This document shows, piece after piece, positions 35,590 through 46,596 of a DNA stretch of 64,000 nt (the first letter of the stretch is position 1; every line of letters begins with the position of its first letter). The position numbers were made by a program, and so were the translations under genes. The stretch comes from Neurospora tetraspora (lineage: Eukaryota > Ascomycota > Sordariomycetes > Sordariales > Sordariaceae). The notes below the pieces were generated by a model, which had not been told where the DNA came from, did no database searches, and saw only the letters and a list, made by a program, of their open reading frames with translations. The stretch lies in assembly GCF_033439725.1 (NCBI RefSeq), contig NW_026944386.1, positions 1,054,001 to 1,118,000 of the forward strand, in the 5' to 3' direction.

Positions 35590-37260
35590 AACTTTCTACG
35601 TGCTATTTCCCGCTCCGGCTCCCTCTCTCGCTCCGGCCATCGCCATCTCCACCACGTCCATTGCTTTCGCCGCCGCCGCCGCCCCCGCTAAAACCGCCAC
35701 CGCGTCCCATCTCCTTGAACTTCTTGTTACCCTCCTCACGAGAGGATACTGCTCTTTCGGAGTCGGCTTAGACTCCGGTTCCGTCTAGGTCCCTTCGCCG
35801 TCCACCTTCTCTTCGGAGACAGACGCGCCAAAAGTCGACGCTTGTTGTCGGATATTGGCGAAATCGGCAGCGATCGATTGGAAGAGCTTGACTATCGTTG
35901 TCGCGATGGCCCGAATTGCGACTTCGATTGTCAATGTGAAGAAGAAAAGAGAAGATTGAATGGTTTTGGTTGAGCCGGGTCGTTATAGACTGTTGGCCGG
36001 TTTTGATTCCTTCCAGGGACCGAACAGCATCTTTTGCTTCTTTTCATTTCCTCTACGACGAGAGAGTGGCTGCATATGGCCGTTGGAGAAGGAATCATTT
36101 TTTATTTCACAATGGGTCGCATCTTCGGGTACTCAATAATGAGGGGCTCTAAGTTACCCATTAGCGGAGCGGGTAGCCACTCGTCTTCCAGCGGCGGTAG
36201 GTCGACGTATTCAAAGTCATCGGAGGTCGCCTGAGTCTCTTGGTCTATTGGGCACCATTTGTGAAGATGGATGAGGGTGTTGCGTATTCCGTCGCGCCGT
36301 ACGTCTCTTCGGCTCGAACGTGTGCATATACCTAGTTTTCGAAGATACCTGAACTATTTCCAGTCGGTTGAGTAGGTAGCTAGATGTGCGCGAGCAAGTC
36401 ACCCATAACCAGTCGATCTCGTCATCTGATGGGTAGAAGCCCGAGAGTACCGATATGGTTTCGAAATTAGGACCTTCCAAATCAGGAGTGCTCTAGGCTC
36501 CGTCATCTTCAGAATCCCAATCTGATGGCGCCATGTCCAGCACGTAAGTGTGTACCGAACATGCCTGTGACCGCACTGGAGTGTGACGGACAGGGGTGGA
36601 GGAGTTGATGAAAGAAGTTCCGACCGAGGGTTTCTTGCGCTCGACAATCCATGCTGGCCGGGTTCGCGTGGAGTTTGATCGAAATTTCGAACCAGCATCT
36701 GGGGCTCATAATCAGATGCCACCTGAGTTTTGCCAGCTGATGGTGCAAACCTTTTCGAAGCTTGTCGTATACAAAAATGGGACATCGTACGCCGTGATCA
36801 GCGAAGTCACGAGAAATCAAGGGAGAGCCAATCTATCTCCGAAGAGAGACCCGAAGCGTCACCGCTAACGTCGAGGGACAGCCAATCTATCTCCGAAGAG
36901 AGATCCGAAGCGTCACAGCTGACGATTGAACTATAAGGCGAGGAACCAGAGAGATGAGTGGGCTTACGATCCAGAACTATAAGGCGAGGAGTAACGAGCG
37001 GGCGACCTGGAGCAACCTGAAGAGAGATCTGACAGCCGAAAGAGCCAATCTGTGTCGAGCGGCTCTAAGTTCATGACAGAAGGTAATCCGTATTCACCCA
37101 GCGGTTGAGTTTCGACGGGTGTTGTTTGTAGGCTGGCGAGTCGACACATTCAAAGTCCTCGGGGGTCGCCTAGGCCCCTTGGTCTTGCTGGTCCATGAGC
37201 GGAGCGGAAGGTAGCCACTCGTTCTCCAGCGGCGGCAGCTCGATGCATCATCGGACGAAA
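35590..37260 (-). pseudogene. Decayed repeat-rich gene (or genes), unidentified
   Basis: The minus strand shows patches of clearly protein-like sequence in different frames. Examples are IEVAIRAIATTIVKLFQSIA near 35,850-35,930, SDDFEYVDLPPLEDEWLPAP at ~36,160-36,235 and a second version (EDFEC, ELPPLENEWLPSAP) at ~37,130-37,245. Between them are acidic units ending in EIDWL near 36,420 and twice at 36,830-36,930. Stop codons and frame changes separate the patches and no start or splice model joins them. I read it as a host gene with internal duplications that has decayed, or as a multi-exon gene I cannot resolve. No function is proposed. Confidence 0.4.
36827..36920. repeat. 54 bp tandem repeat, about 1.8 copies
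   Basis: GCCAATCTATCTCCGAAGAG begins at 36827 and again at 36881. A period of 54 keeps the reading frame. On the minus strand each unit encodes a SSEIDWLS-type segment. A separate 16 bp direct repeat (AACTATAAGGCGAGGA) occurs at ~36,929 and ~36,974. Confidence 0.85.
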
Positions 37261-37539
37261 ATTGGGTTTTCAGGATCGTTAGCTCCGTCGTGAGTTTCCT
37301 AGACCCGTTCAGTCTTGTTGCTATTCTGAGGTGACGGGTGGGGAATTGCCGATGTCTTCCGGATGGGGGCTAATGGGGTCCTGCTTCATCATCTTGTCCA
37401 AGTCCAGCGCGACCTGCCCGACCTGCCCGACCTGCTCCACCCGCTGCCGCGTTGAAGGATCGTGTTCACCAAGCACCGGGGCAACCTTTTGCCCTTCCGA
37501 AGTGGTTTGGGCCTTGGGGTGTTACTGTTTGGTTTGCAA

Positions 37540-38386
37540 TTAAATGGATGGGGCTTGTTCCAGTCGGAAAGCCAGGATCCAGTTGGTGCAGCGAACAGTG
37601 TGCGAGTGGACGGACGGGTGCAGTATGATAATGGTGGACGGGTACTGAGTATCAATACAACTTGTCGATGCAGTGAAAGTTGGTTGCAAGCCGAAGGAAG
37701 AGAAGAATCGAGGGGAGGAGAGGGATGCAGCGTAGTCTAAATACACCTTGGGAGGTTTTTTGGTATGAAATATTTGCAAGGGTCGCCGCAAGAGCAGCAG
37801 CAATGCGCGGTCTGTGATGAAGAGGTCGAGGACATGATTGATGGATTTCAATTGATCAGATCTATGAGACTCGTCAGTTAAAGTCGCGATAGCAGAAACA
37901 ACTTGGGCAGCGAAAATAGCTGGCGTACCTAATCCACTCCTCGAGGCATTTGTTTGCGGTATCAAGCAGTTCATTCTCATCGCGTGTGACTGGCCTTGCG
38001 GATGATGTCGAATTTTTGAGACTCGTGGTGATTTGGGTGGAATGGTCCAGCAGTGTTGCCGTACTGGTATCTGGGGAGCCGATACGGAAGATGGTATGGC
38101 ACACGGATGCCATTTCTATAGCAAAGCCAATAGTTTGCATGACATTGCACGCGAGCCTGAAGGCTTCGAGGCCGGACATGTTATCGGTGGCGGCGGGTCC
38201 GAACAAATGGTCGTAGACCTCGTCAACGTTGGCTGAAAGCCATATTAGTGAACAGAGGTAGTATACCACGACAATAACAAACGGCATCCATGCCTTGAAT
38301 GACATGGTGCTGACGAGGTGTAACAGTGCTTCCAACCAAGTCGTCGCATCTGCGGCGACGGCGGCGACGGGTTCCGAGGCCATCAT
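37540..38386 (-). CDS. Small predicted membrane protein, unknown family
   Basis: Exons 38386-37929 and 37861-37540 encode 259 residues. The start is the first of two adjacent ATG codons (MMASEPVAAVAAD). A strong membrane segment (MPFVIVVVYYLCSLIWLSA) lies at ~35-55 and a weaker hydrophobic helix (FRLACNVMQTIGFAIEMASV) at ~80-100. The intron is GTACGC...CATAG with a CTGAC branch-like site 12 nt before the acceptor, and joins in phase to SDQLKSINHVLDLF. I do not recognise the family. The neighbour at 38,505 on the same strand is also a small membrane protein, so they may be related in function. The 3' part could be mis-modelled. Confidence 0.5.
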
Positions 38387-38504
38387 GTATTGTTCTTTGA
38401 GATGCACTCTTCAAACAAGGCAACATCGCCTAACCTGGGACCGGAAAAACAAAAGAAACGAAAGAAACAAAAACACCAACGCTCTTCCCGGTCAGTTGAT
38501 CACA

Positions 38505-38966
38505 TCATGCAAATTCATTTTCCGTTTCCCTTGGTCCTGGTGCCGTCGCGTCCGCGTAGGACGGCGGCGGTCCGGTCGTGACTTTTGGAGCCGGATCCGC
38601 GTAAGATGGTCGTCCATCTGTAACGTTGGGGGCCGGAGGGGCTTGCGTCAGAATATGGCCCTTCATGTATCTGTAGAATTGATGCCCTTTGAATATCGGC
38701 CAGACGATGATGAACAAGACAACCAAGCAAAAAAAATGCACCAAATGTCGTTGCAGCCGTTGGGGAGAATGCGAATCATGTGGACAGATTGTCCTCCAAA
38801 TCTTGATAGATTGTGCTTGAGCGAAGTCGAAGAGACTCAGCAATAGCGAGGTCGATGCTACTGCGATCCCTACCCAAGCTCCTGTTGGTATTCTGATGCG
38901 GTGTGAGCGGCAGGGATCGGATACATCGGACACGGTTTCGTTCCGACAATCACAAGTCGACGCCAT
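38505..38966 (-). CDS. Small two-pass membrane protein with PPxY motif, unknown
   Basis: A single open frame of 153 residues beginning MASTCDCRNETVSD. Two hydrophobic segments, WVGIAVASTSLLLSLFDF (~30-50) and LVHFFCLVVLFIIVWPIF (~75-95), are followed by a Pro-rich tail with GRPSYAD and GPPPSYADATA. The second contains PPSY, a PPxY motif of the kind bound by WW domains of Rsp5/Nedd4 ligases. Upstream, CTAAC and CACTCGCAG near 39,010-39,025 look like a branch site and acceptor, so a further 5' exon is possible and the start is uncertain. The family is not recognised. Confidence 0.5.
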   Translation of the reverse strand: MASTCDCRNETVSDVSDPCRSHRIRIPTGAWVGIAVASTSLLLSLFDFAQAQSIKIWRTICPHDSHSPQRLQRHLVHFFCLVVLFIIVWPIFKGHQFYRYMKGHILTQAPPAPNVTDGRPSYADPAPKVTTGPPPSYADATAPGPRETENEFA

Positions 38967-39008
38967 CGTAGATTGGAAGCGGCAGAAGGTCGATGTCGTT
39001 GCGAGCAC

Positions 39009-41234
39009 TGCGAGTGACTACATGTTAGAAATGAGTTGAAGAGGCGGAAGGGGCGGCAACATCCACGCCCTCAGTCTTCTGGACCGAGGAATGGGCAATG
39101 CTCGCGGCACTGCCAACGAGAACGAGTTGATGGCGCAGTCCTGGATGGACGGACTAGACGGGTGACAGCGCGGAAGTACTCTAGAAGTGCTGTGCGCATC
39201 GGTTCGGAGATGATGACAGGTTTTGGCATGGTGGCTGCTGGCTTGGGGTTTTGAAAGGTTGGCTGGGACTGGAAGTCATCAAGTGTTAGCAGCCATATAT
39301 ATGATAAGTACCTTAGCTATGAATGCCTTACTTGATGATGAGGGACTTGTCTAGCTGCCTGCTGGTACTTGAGCGTGGCAGGGCGTGGATGGTAAGAAGT
39401 GTGATGGATGTAAGATGCCGTGTAGACTGACGGTGGTAAAGTTTGCGACAAGAGCTCCGCCGAAGACTAACACTACTTGGTGTAAAACATCGGAAAAGTT
39501 GGATGTTGATGCAGAGTGTGAATGTTGATGATGTATCCAAAGAAGAAATGATGTGTTTGATGATGAGAGAAGAAAGAGTCCAGTGCGCTCTTTCTGCTCC
39601 TTCTTGACGGCTGGAATTGGGCTGTCGAAGAAAGAGTGATCTGATGACCAGTCTTCTTCGTCCGTTGGATGGATCGATGAACAGACGGAAAGGTTGTCGA
39701 GATTGGGACCTTCGGAACGATGTTGAGGATACGCGAGATGATGGGAGGCATTGGCAGGGCTCTAAGCCGTGATCTCTCCTCTAAGGCAATACGATGGGCT
39801 GCTGGCATAGTGAGGGTAGTTGGTGTAGCGCGAAAAAGGCTTGCGTTCTGTTCAACAAAAAAATTCGCTGTTGGAATTGTCCCTGACTTGAGTTGTAGGA
39901 CGAAAGAAGAGAAGAAGCATTACTGAGTTGGTGCCGATGAGCCGAGGCGGGAAGATGGAGGCTCATGTCATGCCATAATGCTGTATACGGGCATTCCGGG
40001 CACTCAAAGTCTGAGATGTAATTCCCTTGTTTGGTAGGAAGAACCAATGGTACGAAGAGCTTGGCCGGCATATCGTGTGCAAGAACATCTGGCGATCCGC
40101 ATCGGTAATCTCGACAGTGGTGTATACCAGAGGGCACGAGCCTGGGGTAGGAGGGGGTGTATAGGCTGGTGCCGGGCGAGGTGGTGCTTGGAGATGAGCC
40201 TCCTCTGGTCATGCAAGCTCAGTTGCATGTCGCTGGGTGATGTCGTCTTCGTTGCTACTGGAGTTGTCAATGTCGTACGGTCCACGGGTTGATGTGGCGT
40301 CCCATGATGTTGATTTCTGTTTGTCGGGGGTGAGCAGCGCGAGTGCTTTTAACCGGAGAGGAAAGAAACAGTGTAAAGTTCATGATTGCCATCAATGAAT
40401 CCGGCGTTCGATTCGCGGTTGGTTGGCGCACCAGTCTAGAAGGGGAAATGCTCAGAGCAAGTCAAAGATTGGGAAAAGTGCTTGAATCTGGAGAAGAGAA
40501 GAATCCGGTCAAAGGGGTGGGGGAGCCCAGATTATATACCTGGCCATCTGCCCCCTCATGGCTTCCAGTCTGCATGCAGATTTGCTTTCTGGCTTCCTGA
40601 CTTGCTTCCTGACGTGCGTCTATGCAGGATCTCTTTCCCGGCCACGCTGCCGTAGCTTCCTTGGGGTGACGATGCCTTCCTCCTCGGCTATTGAGCGCCT
40701 TCTATCAAGTCATACAGGCACCAGAAACCGCAAGGACCGGCGTAGATAGGAGAGGAACCTACAACTAATAACAGAAAGGAGAATGGACGGATGGCGGAAG
40801 GGGGATCCCCGGATTGACGGATGGAAACAGGCCGGGAAATGCCTCGGGAAGGAATCTTGTCCAAATGATATTGAGTTATCACTGCCAAACCACAAAACAG
40901 TGAAGAGGAAGGAAACTTCCAACACCACAGCCCAACATTCTTGCACTCTATCGGTTCGATACTTCCCACCAATCCTTCCCAAACCTCCAAAAGGCCTCGG
41001 TAACACTTGACTACCTCTACACTTAAACATTGAGCAAGAACATGTAATGAGTTTCGAACCAGACATAAGGTACCGACACTGATTTGAACCCTTCATCGCC
41101 GAATCTAACACATAAACCTTGGTGAAGAACGCCTAGAAGATTGGACGAGACGTCTGAGACAAATAAACTTCGCGGTAATGTCTTGCACAGAATCCTTGAC
41201 GGAATCCCCTCCCCTATGGCTTAACAAACTAAGC
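39009..41234. other. Region with unresolved minus-strand coding hints
   Basis: Around 39,780-40,212 the minus strand has a frame with DFECPECPYTALWHDMSLHL, which looks protein-like. Two other frames overlap it and no start, stop and splice model is convincing. I do not call a gene. The rest (40,300-41,234) holds only short overlapping frames. Confidence 0.35.
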
Positions 41235-41489
41235 ACGCCGTAGAGGAGACAATTCACTTACTTGACATCCCCAAGGACCAGGAGGACACCGGCGACATCT
41301 GCCTCAAGCTCCTCTCGCAGCTCAGGGGCATCCATCTAGCTTGGCAAGACATCTTCGGCTGGCGCTTTGTGGTTACCGAAGGGGATGACAAGAAGTGGAA
41401 GGCAGAGAAGGCTGCTGAGGGGAAAGAGGCGCAGACTGTTGACCAACTGGAATTGGGTTCCGCGCTGGGCAGTTGTGAAATGCAATAGA
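41235..41489 (+). pseudogene. Orphan coding-like segment without a start codon
   Basis: An open plus-strand segment of 84 codons ending in TAG. It encodes LLDIPKDQEDTGDICLKLL, RGIHLAWQDIFGWRFVVTEG and Lys/Glu-rich sequence. There is no ATG in frame: the frame is closed just upstream. It may be the last exon of a gene whose other exons I cannot see, or a remnant. No family is recognised. Confidence 0.35.
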
Positions 41490-42970
41490 AGTAGCTAGAC
41501 ACTATCATTCCACCCCGCCCATTCCCATCTCTACAACCAGTAAACCGCGCAGGAGGAATCTACCTTAATCCACTCCATGACAGCCCCAGATGATATCAAG
41601 ACGTTGTCTCGTTGTCCGGAAATGAACAAGGCGCAGCGCGGGAAGGTACCTATATTCCCCATGAAAGGCTTTGCTGTTCTTACCTCGCTAGGGGAGTCGA
41701 TAACCGTAGAGGTAAGAGCGCTGTGCTTGACTTCGTTCCAGCCAACCTAAGTCCGTCATATACCTACCTTCCATTCGTGGTCTTCACTACCGAGGAATTT
41801 GAAGATGACAGGTAAGTATCACCGTAATATTCTGGAGGTGCGACACTTCTCTAGGCTAGAGGTAGGTAGCCAAACCCTTTTCTGGAGAAAAGGGGGCTTT
41901 CCGGGAGGAGGAGGAGGAGGTCGCGGCAGAAGTGGAACTTGATTGGCTTTTGGATGCAGGCGTCGTCGGGGCTGGACTGTGATGGCACCGGGCGGGTCCG
42001 TTGGACTTTGACAGCGGACTGCTTGAGTGTCCGCGGTTGCACGTTCAACTGTCCACCGTTCCGACTACCTAGTCTCTTCTACTTCCGGGATCTCACTAGG
42101 TACCTAGAGGTATCCATAGAGACGGGCACTGATCAAGATGGTATTCTTGTACGAGCTCTGTGGGGTGTATATATCAAGGTATAGGCTTAGATTTCGGGGC
42201 CGTGATCTTCACTAGATCCCTCGGAGGGTAGAGAACCGGAGTGAATGGTGGATCTCGTCCCAAGTGAATGGTACTATGGGTGCCGGCTCCAGCTCCAGGC
42301 TCCTCCCTGCCTTAGGCAAACAGTTTCTATACTGGGGAGCCAAGACCAAGTCTGATAGCTACCTTACCCGGTACTTAAGGTCTGTGTTTGGAAGGTACAG
42401 TCACCAGACCACCGTGGGGTTGGTAGCGTAGTCGTCACCATGTGACGCGTTTGGCTCGCTATCTCCTTAGTAGAAGCGGTTCGTTCGAACCTGGATCCGG
42501 ACAACCTTTGAACAACTTTTTTGTCACTTTTTACCTTTTCAACATTTTCGACTACTATATTAGTGTAAACAGTGGCGTGATGGACTACTCGGAAATGCGA
42601 CCTGGAAATACTGGCTTGGGAATGAACTTCGAGGCCAACCATGGGCGAGTTGGAAATGTTTTGGTTCCAAGGTCAAATTTCCGGACAGAGAGGTCCAAAG
42701 TTCGAGAAGCTGCTTTTGGAAGTTTTGGGAGTAAACGATCTCCAGGTGTTCTCAAACACCACTTGAGAAATGTTGGTGCATGAGAACTTCAAGCGCATAA
42801 GTCTCATTGTTTGGGTGTGCGTGATCACTATATCACAATTCCAATCGATGAAGGTAGCTTGTTGCGAGAACCAAGAAAATGACATTTCATCAAAAGGGTA
42901 TATACGCCTCATACGCCTCTACGTTTTCAGAACATTAAGCACCCGTCCAACCCCCAATTAAGTATCCAAC
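41490..42970. other. No protein gene; contains a tRNA-like element near 42,417-42,507
   Basis: Frames here are short and unconvincing. From 42,424 TAGCGTAGTCG fits the A box of a Pol III promoter, and at ~42,482 CGTTCGAACC fits a B box, 58 nt further on. The ends (GGGTTGG and ACAACCT) pair only in part, and the T arm does not fold in register, followed by a T-rich tail. It is a candidate tRNA relic or tRNA-derived SINE head. Confidence 0.35.
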
Positions 42971-45000
42971 TCAATCATCAAACCCGCCAAACTCATCATC
43001 ACTATCATCCACGTTCTTCGCCGGCGCCTTCGGCTTGGGCGGGTTCGCCGCAAGCGCAGCCGCCCTCTCCTCCGCCGCCTTGGCCTCGTTCCGTTTCCTC
43101 ACCTCCTCAATCATCTGCTCCAGCTTCAGATGCTCCTCCTTCTCCTTCTCCGTCATCTCGCTGAACTTCTTGGCCTCCCTCTTTCTCCTCTTCTTCTCGC
43201 GCCTCTGCAGTTTCGTCTCCTCCTGCTCTGTTTTGCCGCTCCACGCCTCGTTCTTCTTGCGCTTGTCGCCCGTATTCTCTTCCTGGGCGCGCTTCGCCTT
43301 CTCCTCCTTCCACTTGGCCAGCTCTTCCTGTCTCTTCTTCTCGCGCACCTTCTCCTTGAAGGGGATCTCTTCCGTGTTGATTCCCAGACCCAAAGAGCGG
43401 TCGATCTTAGCTTCGCGGACTTCGGGCATCTTGGGCAGCTCGAGAAGACCGTAGCCCTTGGCCAGGTCTAGCCAGTCGAGGTCGGCGATGCGGAAGATGG
43501 AAGAGGCTTGGTGCTCGATGTAGGAGCGCGTCCAGGAGACGAAGGCGAGCTGGGCCATTTGGAAGATCTCGCGGTCGGCGAGGGCTTGCGACCGGAAGGC
43601 GGCCGAGACGCGCTCGACTTCATCCGAGGTAACGGTGATGGCGGGCTTCTCCAGGGGCGCGATGGGAGTTTGGCGGACTTCGAGGAGCTGTACGTAGCCT
43701 TCCTCGCGACCGGGCTGGAGCAGAACGACGGCGAGACCGCGACGGCCGGCGCGGCCGGCACGACCACAGCGGTGGATGAAGACCTTGGTGTCGGTGGGCG
43801 GGTCGTGCTGGATGACGAGGTCGACTTGGGGGATATCGAGACCGCGGGCGGCGAGATCGGTGGTGAGGAGGACCATGGGCGAGGTGGTGTTGACGAAACG
43901 CTCATAGTTCTTTTCGCGGACTTTGGGTTCGAGCTTGCCGTGCAGGGAGGTGACGGAGAAACCGGCGGGCAGGACGGCGCCGAGGATGCGACTGAAGTAC
44001 TTGACGGCCATGCAGGAAGAGAAGAAGATGATGGATCGCTGCGGCCTGGGTTCGAGCTTTTCGAGGAGCTGGACAATCGCTGGCATTTTCTGGCTGGCTG
44101 GGGTGACGAGATAGCTCATCTGTAGAGACATTGGTGTTTTCCTCTCTTGAATAATGCCACCGTCCTTGAGACTCTTGACTCTGACGGTGATCTTGTGTGG
44201 GTATAGTAGACCGACGGTAATCAGCCTTTCGACGGCGTCACTGAGCGAGGCACTGAAAAGACCGGTACGGCGCTGCTTCGGGAGATAGCCGAGAATGCGG
44301 TTGAGCTCGTTCGCAAAACCCATATCGAGAAGGCGATCGGCCTCGTCCATGATGAGAACCTCGAAGGTAGACGCGGGAGCCTTGACGTATGCGCTCGACA
44401 AGAGTTCGGCAAGGCGACCGGGAGTGCCAATTAGGAGATTTGGGGAAAGGCGAAGGAATGTGCCGAGATCCTCGGCGGCCTTGGTGGTGCCTCCGACAAG
44501 TAGTTGGGGGACAACGACAGGTTGAGTTGCTGTTGGGCGCTTCTCGTCGCTTTTGGCGTGGGACATGGCTTCGGCGGAGGGTTCGTGAAACTTCATGATG
44601 GTAGTGGCGACATTGTAAATCTGGGTCGCAAGTTCGCGGGTGGGCGAGATGATGATGCCTTGGACATGGTGTCGCTTGGCCGGTTCTTCGCCGCGCAGGA
44701 GTTTCTGTTGTAAGGGTTGGTCAGCATACGGCCATTTTGATCTGGTGGACTGGCAGAGATCTGGCTTACCTCAATTACAGGAATCAAGAAGGCCAGTGTC
44801 TTTCCACTGCCTGTTACGGCCTCGACTACAACATCCTTGTTTCCACGGAAGAGCTCAAGGCAAGACTTTTGAACGGGAGTAGGCTGGGTGAAGCCCATTG
44901 ACGAGAGGTAGTCGAGAATCCATTGGGCAAGAGGAGGCGTGAGGGCGTCCCAAGACCTGGGAGGTTTCCGGACCTTGGTTTGTGGTTGTGTAGGCGCCAT
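42971..45000 (-). CDS. spb-4: Spb4, DEAD-box ATP-dependent RNA helicase
   Basis: Spb4 unwinds RNA in the 60S pre-ribosome during 27S rRNA processing in the nucleolus. Two exons (45000-44770 and 44704-42971) encode 654 residues. Motifs in order: Q motif GFTQPTPVQ (36-44), Walker A GSGKT (64-68), PTRELA (98-103), TPGR (~171-174), DEAD (197-200), SAS (228-230), [12 protein letters not shown], and [13 protein letters not shown]. The segment [18 protein letters not shown] and the following [19 protein letters not shown] are specific to Spb4 and its human counterpart DDX55. The C-terminal ~150 residues are Lys/Glu-rich, with a final [12 protein letters not shown]. The start was set by the [21 protein letters not shown]-terminus and the in-phase intron. 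Confidence 0.95.
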
Positions 45001-46596
45001 CTTGATTATGTACTTGGTGGAGTATCAGGGCGTTGTAATCGGTCCCTGAAGCTCTGCGTATTGCCTGTTGTGCTGGCAATGCGATGCTGTTGAAACAAAA
45101 ATTGGCGACCATCCCGTCTAAACAATCCTTATCTTATCGGTCTATCGATAAGGCTAGCGCTGCCTCGAAAGTTGCATAAACCTGAATGCAAGGATCAGTA
45201 GTCCCACAGCAACTCGAAAGCGAGGACCGGTCTTGACGTGATCCCTTTCACTTCTTTCGAGTTTGATCGGTCCAAAGCCCAGAATCTTTCATTGGCATTA
45301 AGAATTTGTTGAACACCTCACCATCTATGTATGTTCCAGATGAGTGCTCAGACTGATCTGTAAATGCACCCTCTGTTGAGAGACAGCTTTTAGATCTTCA
45401 CGATCTTCTGTTATTAATGCAATAATGAGATGTCAGAATGTGGGTCTCATCGAAGAGCCCAACCTGTTTAGGCTTTGTCCAATTTGCTTTGTGTTAATGT
45501 GACAAGGTGTCAGCACGTGAACATTCAGCTCGACCAAGCTCCCCAGATTTTAAGTCTGTCAACTTTTCAGCGATTGGAAGTCAGCGGTTGACCCAAGTAC
45601 GAAGTCTCGTTTCAATAGACATGGCCATAGGTATATATCGAGTGAAGCCAAGAACCGAAGATGACGGCATTCACGTCCAACCGTCTTCCCTTCAGTCTCA
45701 ACTCCTGTCACATGTGCTGTTGTTGCTGTTGAGGCCACCCATGTCATCACGCCTTGCCGCAGTTGGGGTAACGGACCAGTGAGCTGGGGAGCCCGGTGCA
45801 ACCACCTGAAGAGCAACGCATGGCCATCCGCAACAGCCGGAAATTTCTTTTCTCCACAAACACCGAACCACCGTCATTCGTCTACGATCGTCAGCCACGG
45901 CATCATTGGATCCGACACCAAGTCACAGCCAGGGCAGCGTGCCACCTCAGCCACAAGTACATTTTTTCTATTTTGCATCTTTTTTGTCCTGTCGAGATAC
46001 CCTTCTTTTTCCTGGACCTCAACCCTCCATATCCTATCGATTCGGCAGGATTGTCAAAGAAAATCAACTCTTACCAATCAGAAGCATCATTACTCGTCTT
46101 GATGCTACCACGGGTTTCCTTAATCTGCTGAGACATTGCCCTACCTGGCTAACCCGGATCATCGGTTACAAGTCACCTATCCCCGGCCCCCGGTCCCACG
46201 TCCCGCTTCAGCTCAGCTTGGAGGTTGGGGCCATCGCATTCTTCCACTTGTCATCTTTTAAATTCCCGGACTTTTTGAACCTTTTTTTCCCCGGCAAGCC
46301 ATGCGGTGGAGTCGTTACACTCCGCCGCATCGTCTACATCTTTCACGCTGGATTCCTTCGCCCAACACGTAGCGTCCTTCTTTTCCCGAAACCAACACCA
46401 ACACCCCCAACACCAACAACCCGCTACCCCTCCCTGTACTGGTTGGTCTTCGGCATACGACTGCTTGACCGGCGCGCGCGAGTCTAGAAAAGATAAGCAC
46501 ATTCACTCTTCCTTCTGGCCCCTGCGCTTCTACGACCTGCAACATATCCTCTCGGGCGCCATCTCGTTGCCCGCCCTGCCACCCTTCCCCTACAAC
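45001..46596. other. Intergenic and long leader before the Dgk1-like gene
   Basis: A 1.6 kb interval between the outward starts of spb-4 and the kinase gene. It has pyrimidine-rich tracts (~45,960-46,060 and ~46,270-46,300) and several upstream ATGs. Frames that extend the kinase upstream to 46,306 begin with GTG and look like leader, not protein. No other gene is supported. Confidence 0.45.

Noticed and set aside
46306-46596. N-terminal extension of the Dgk1-like protein
   Set aside because: The extension would start with GTG, is low-complexity and contains nothing like the family; the ATG at 46,597 is preferred.
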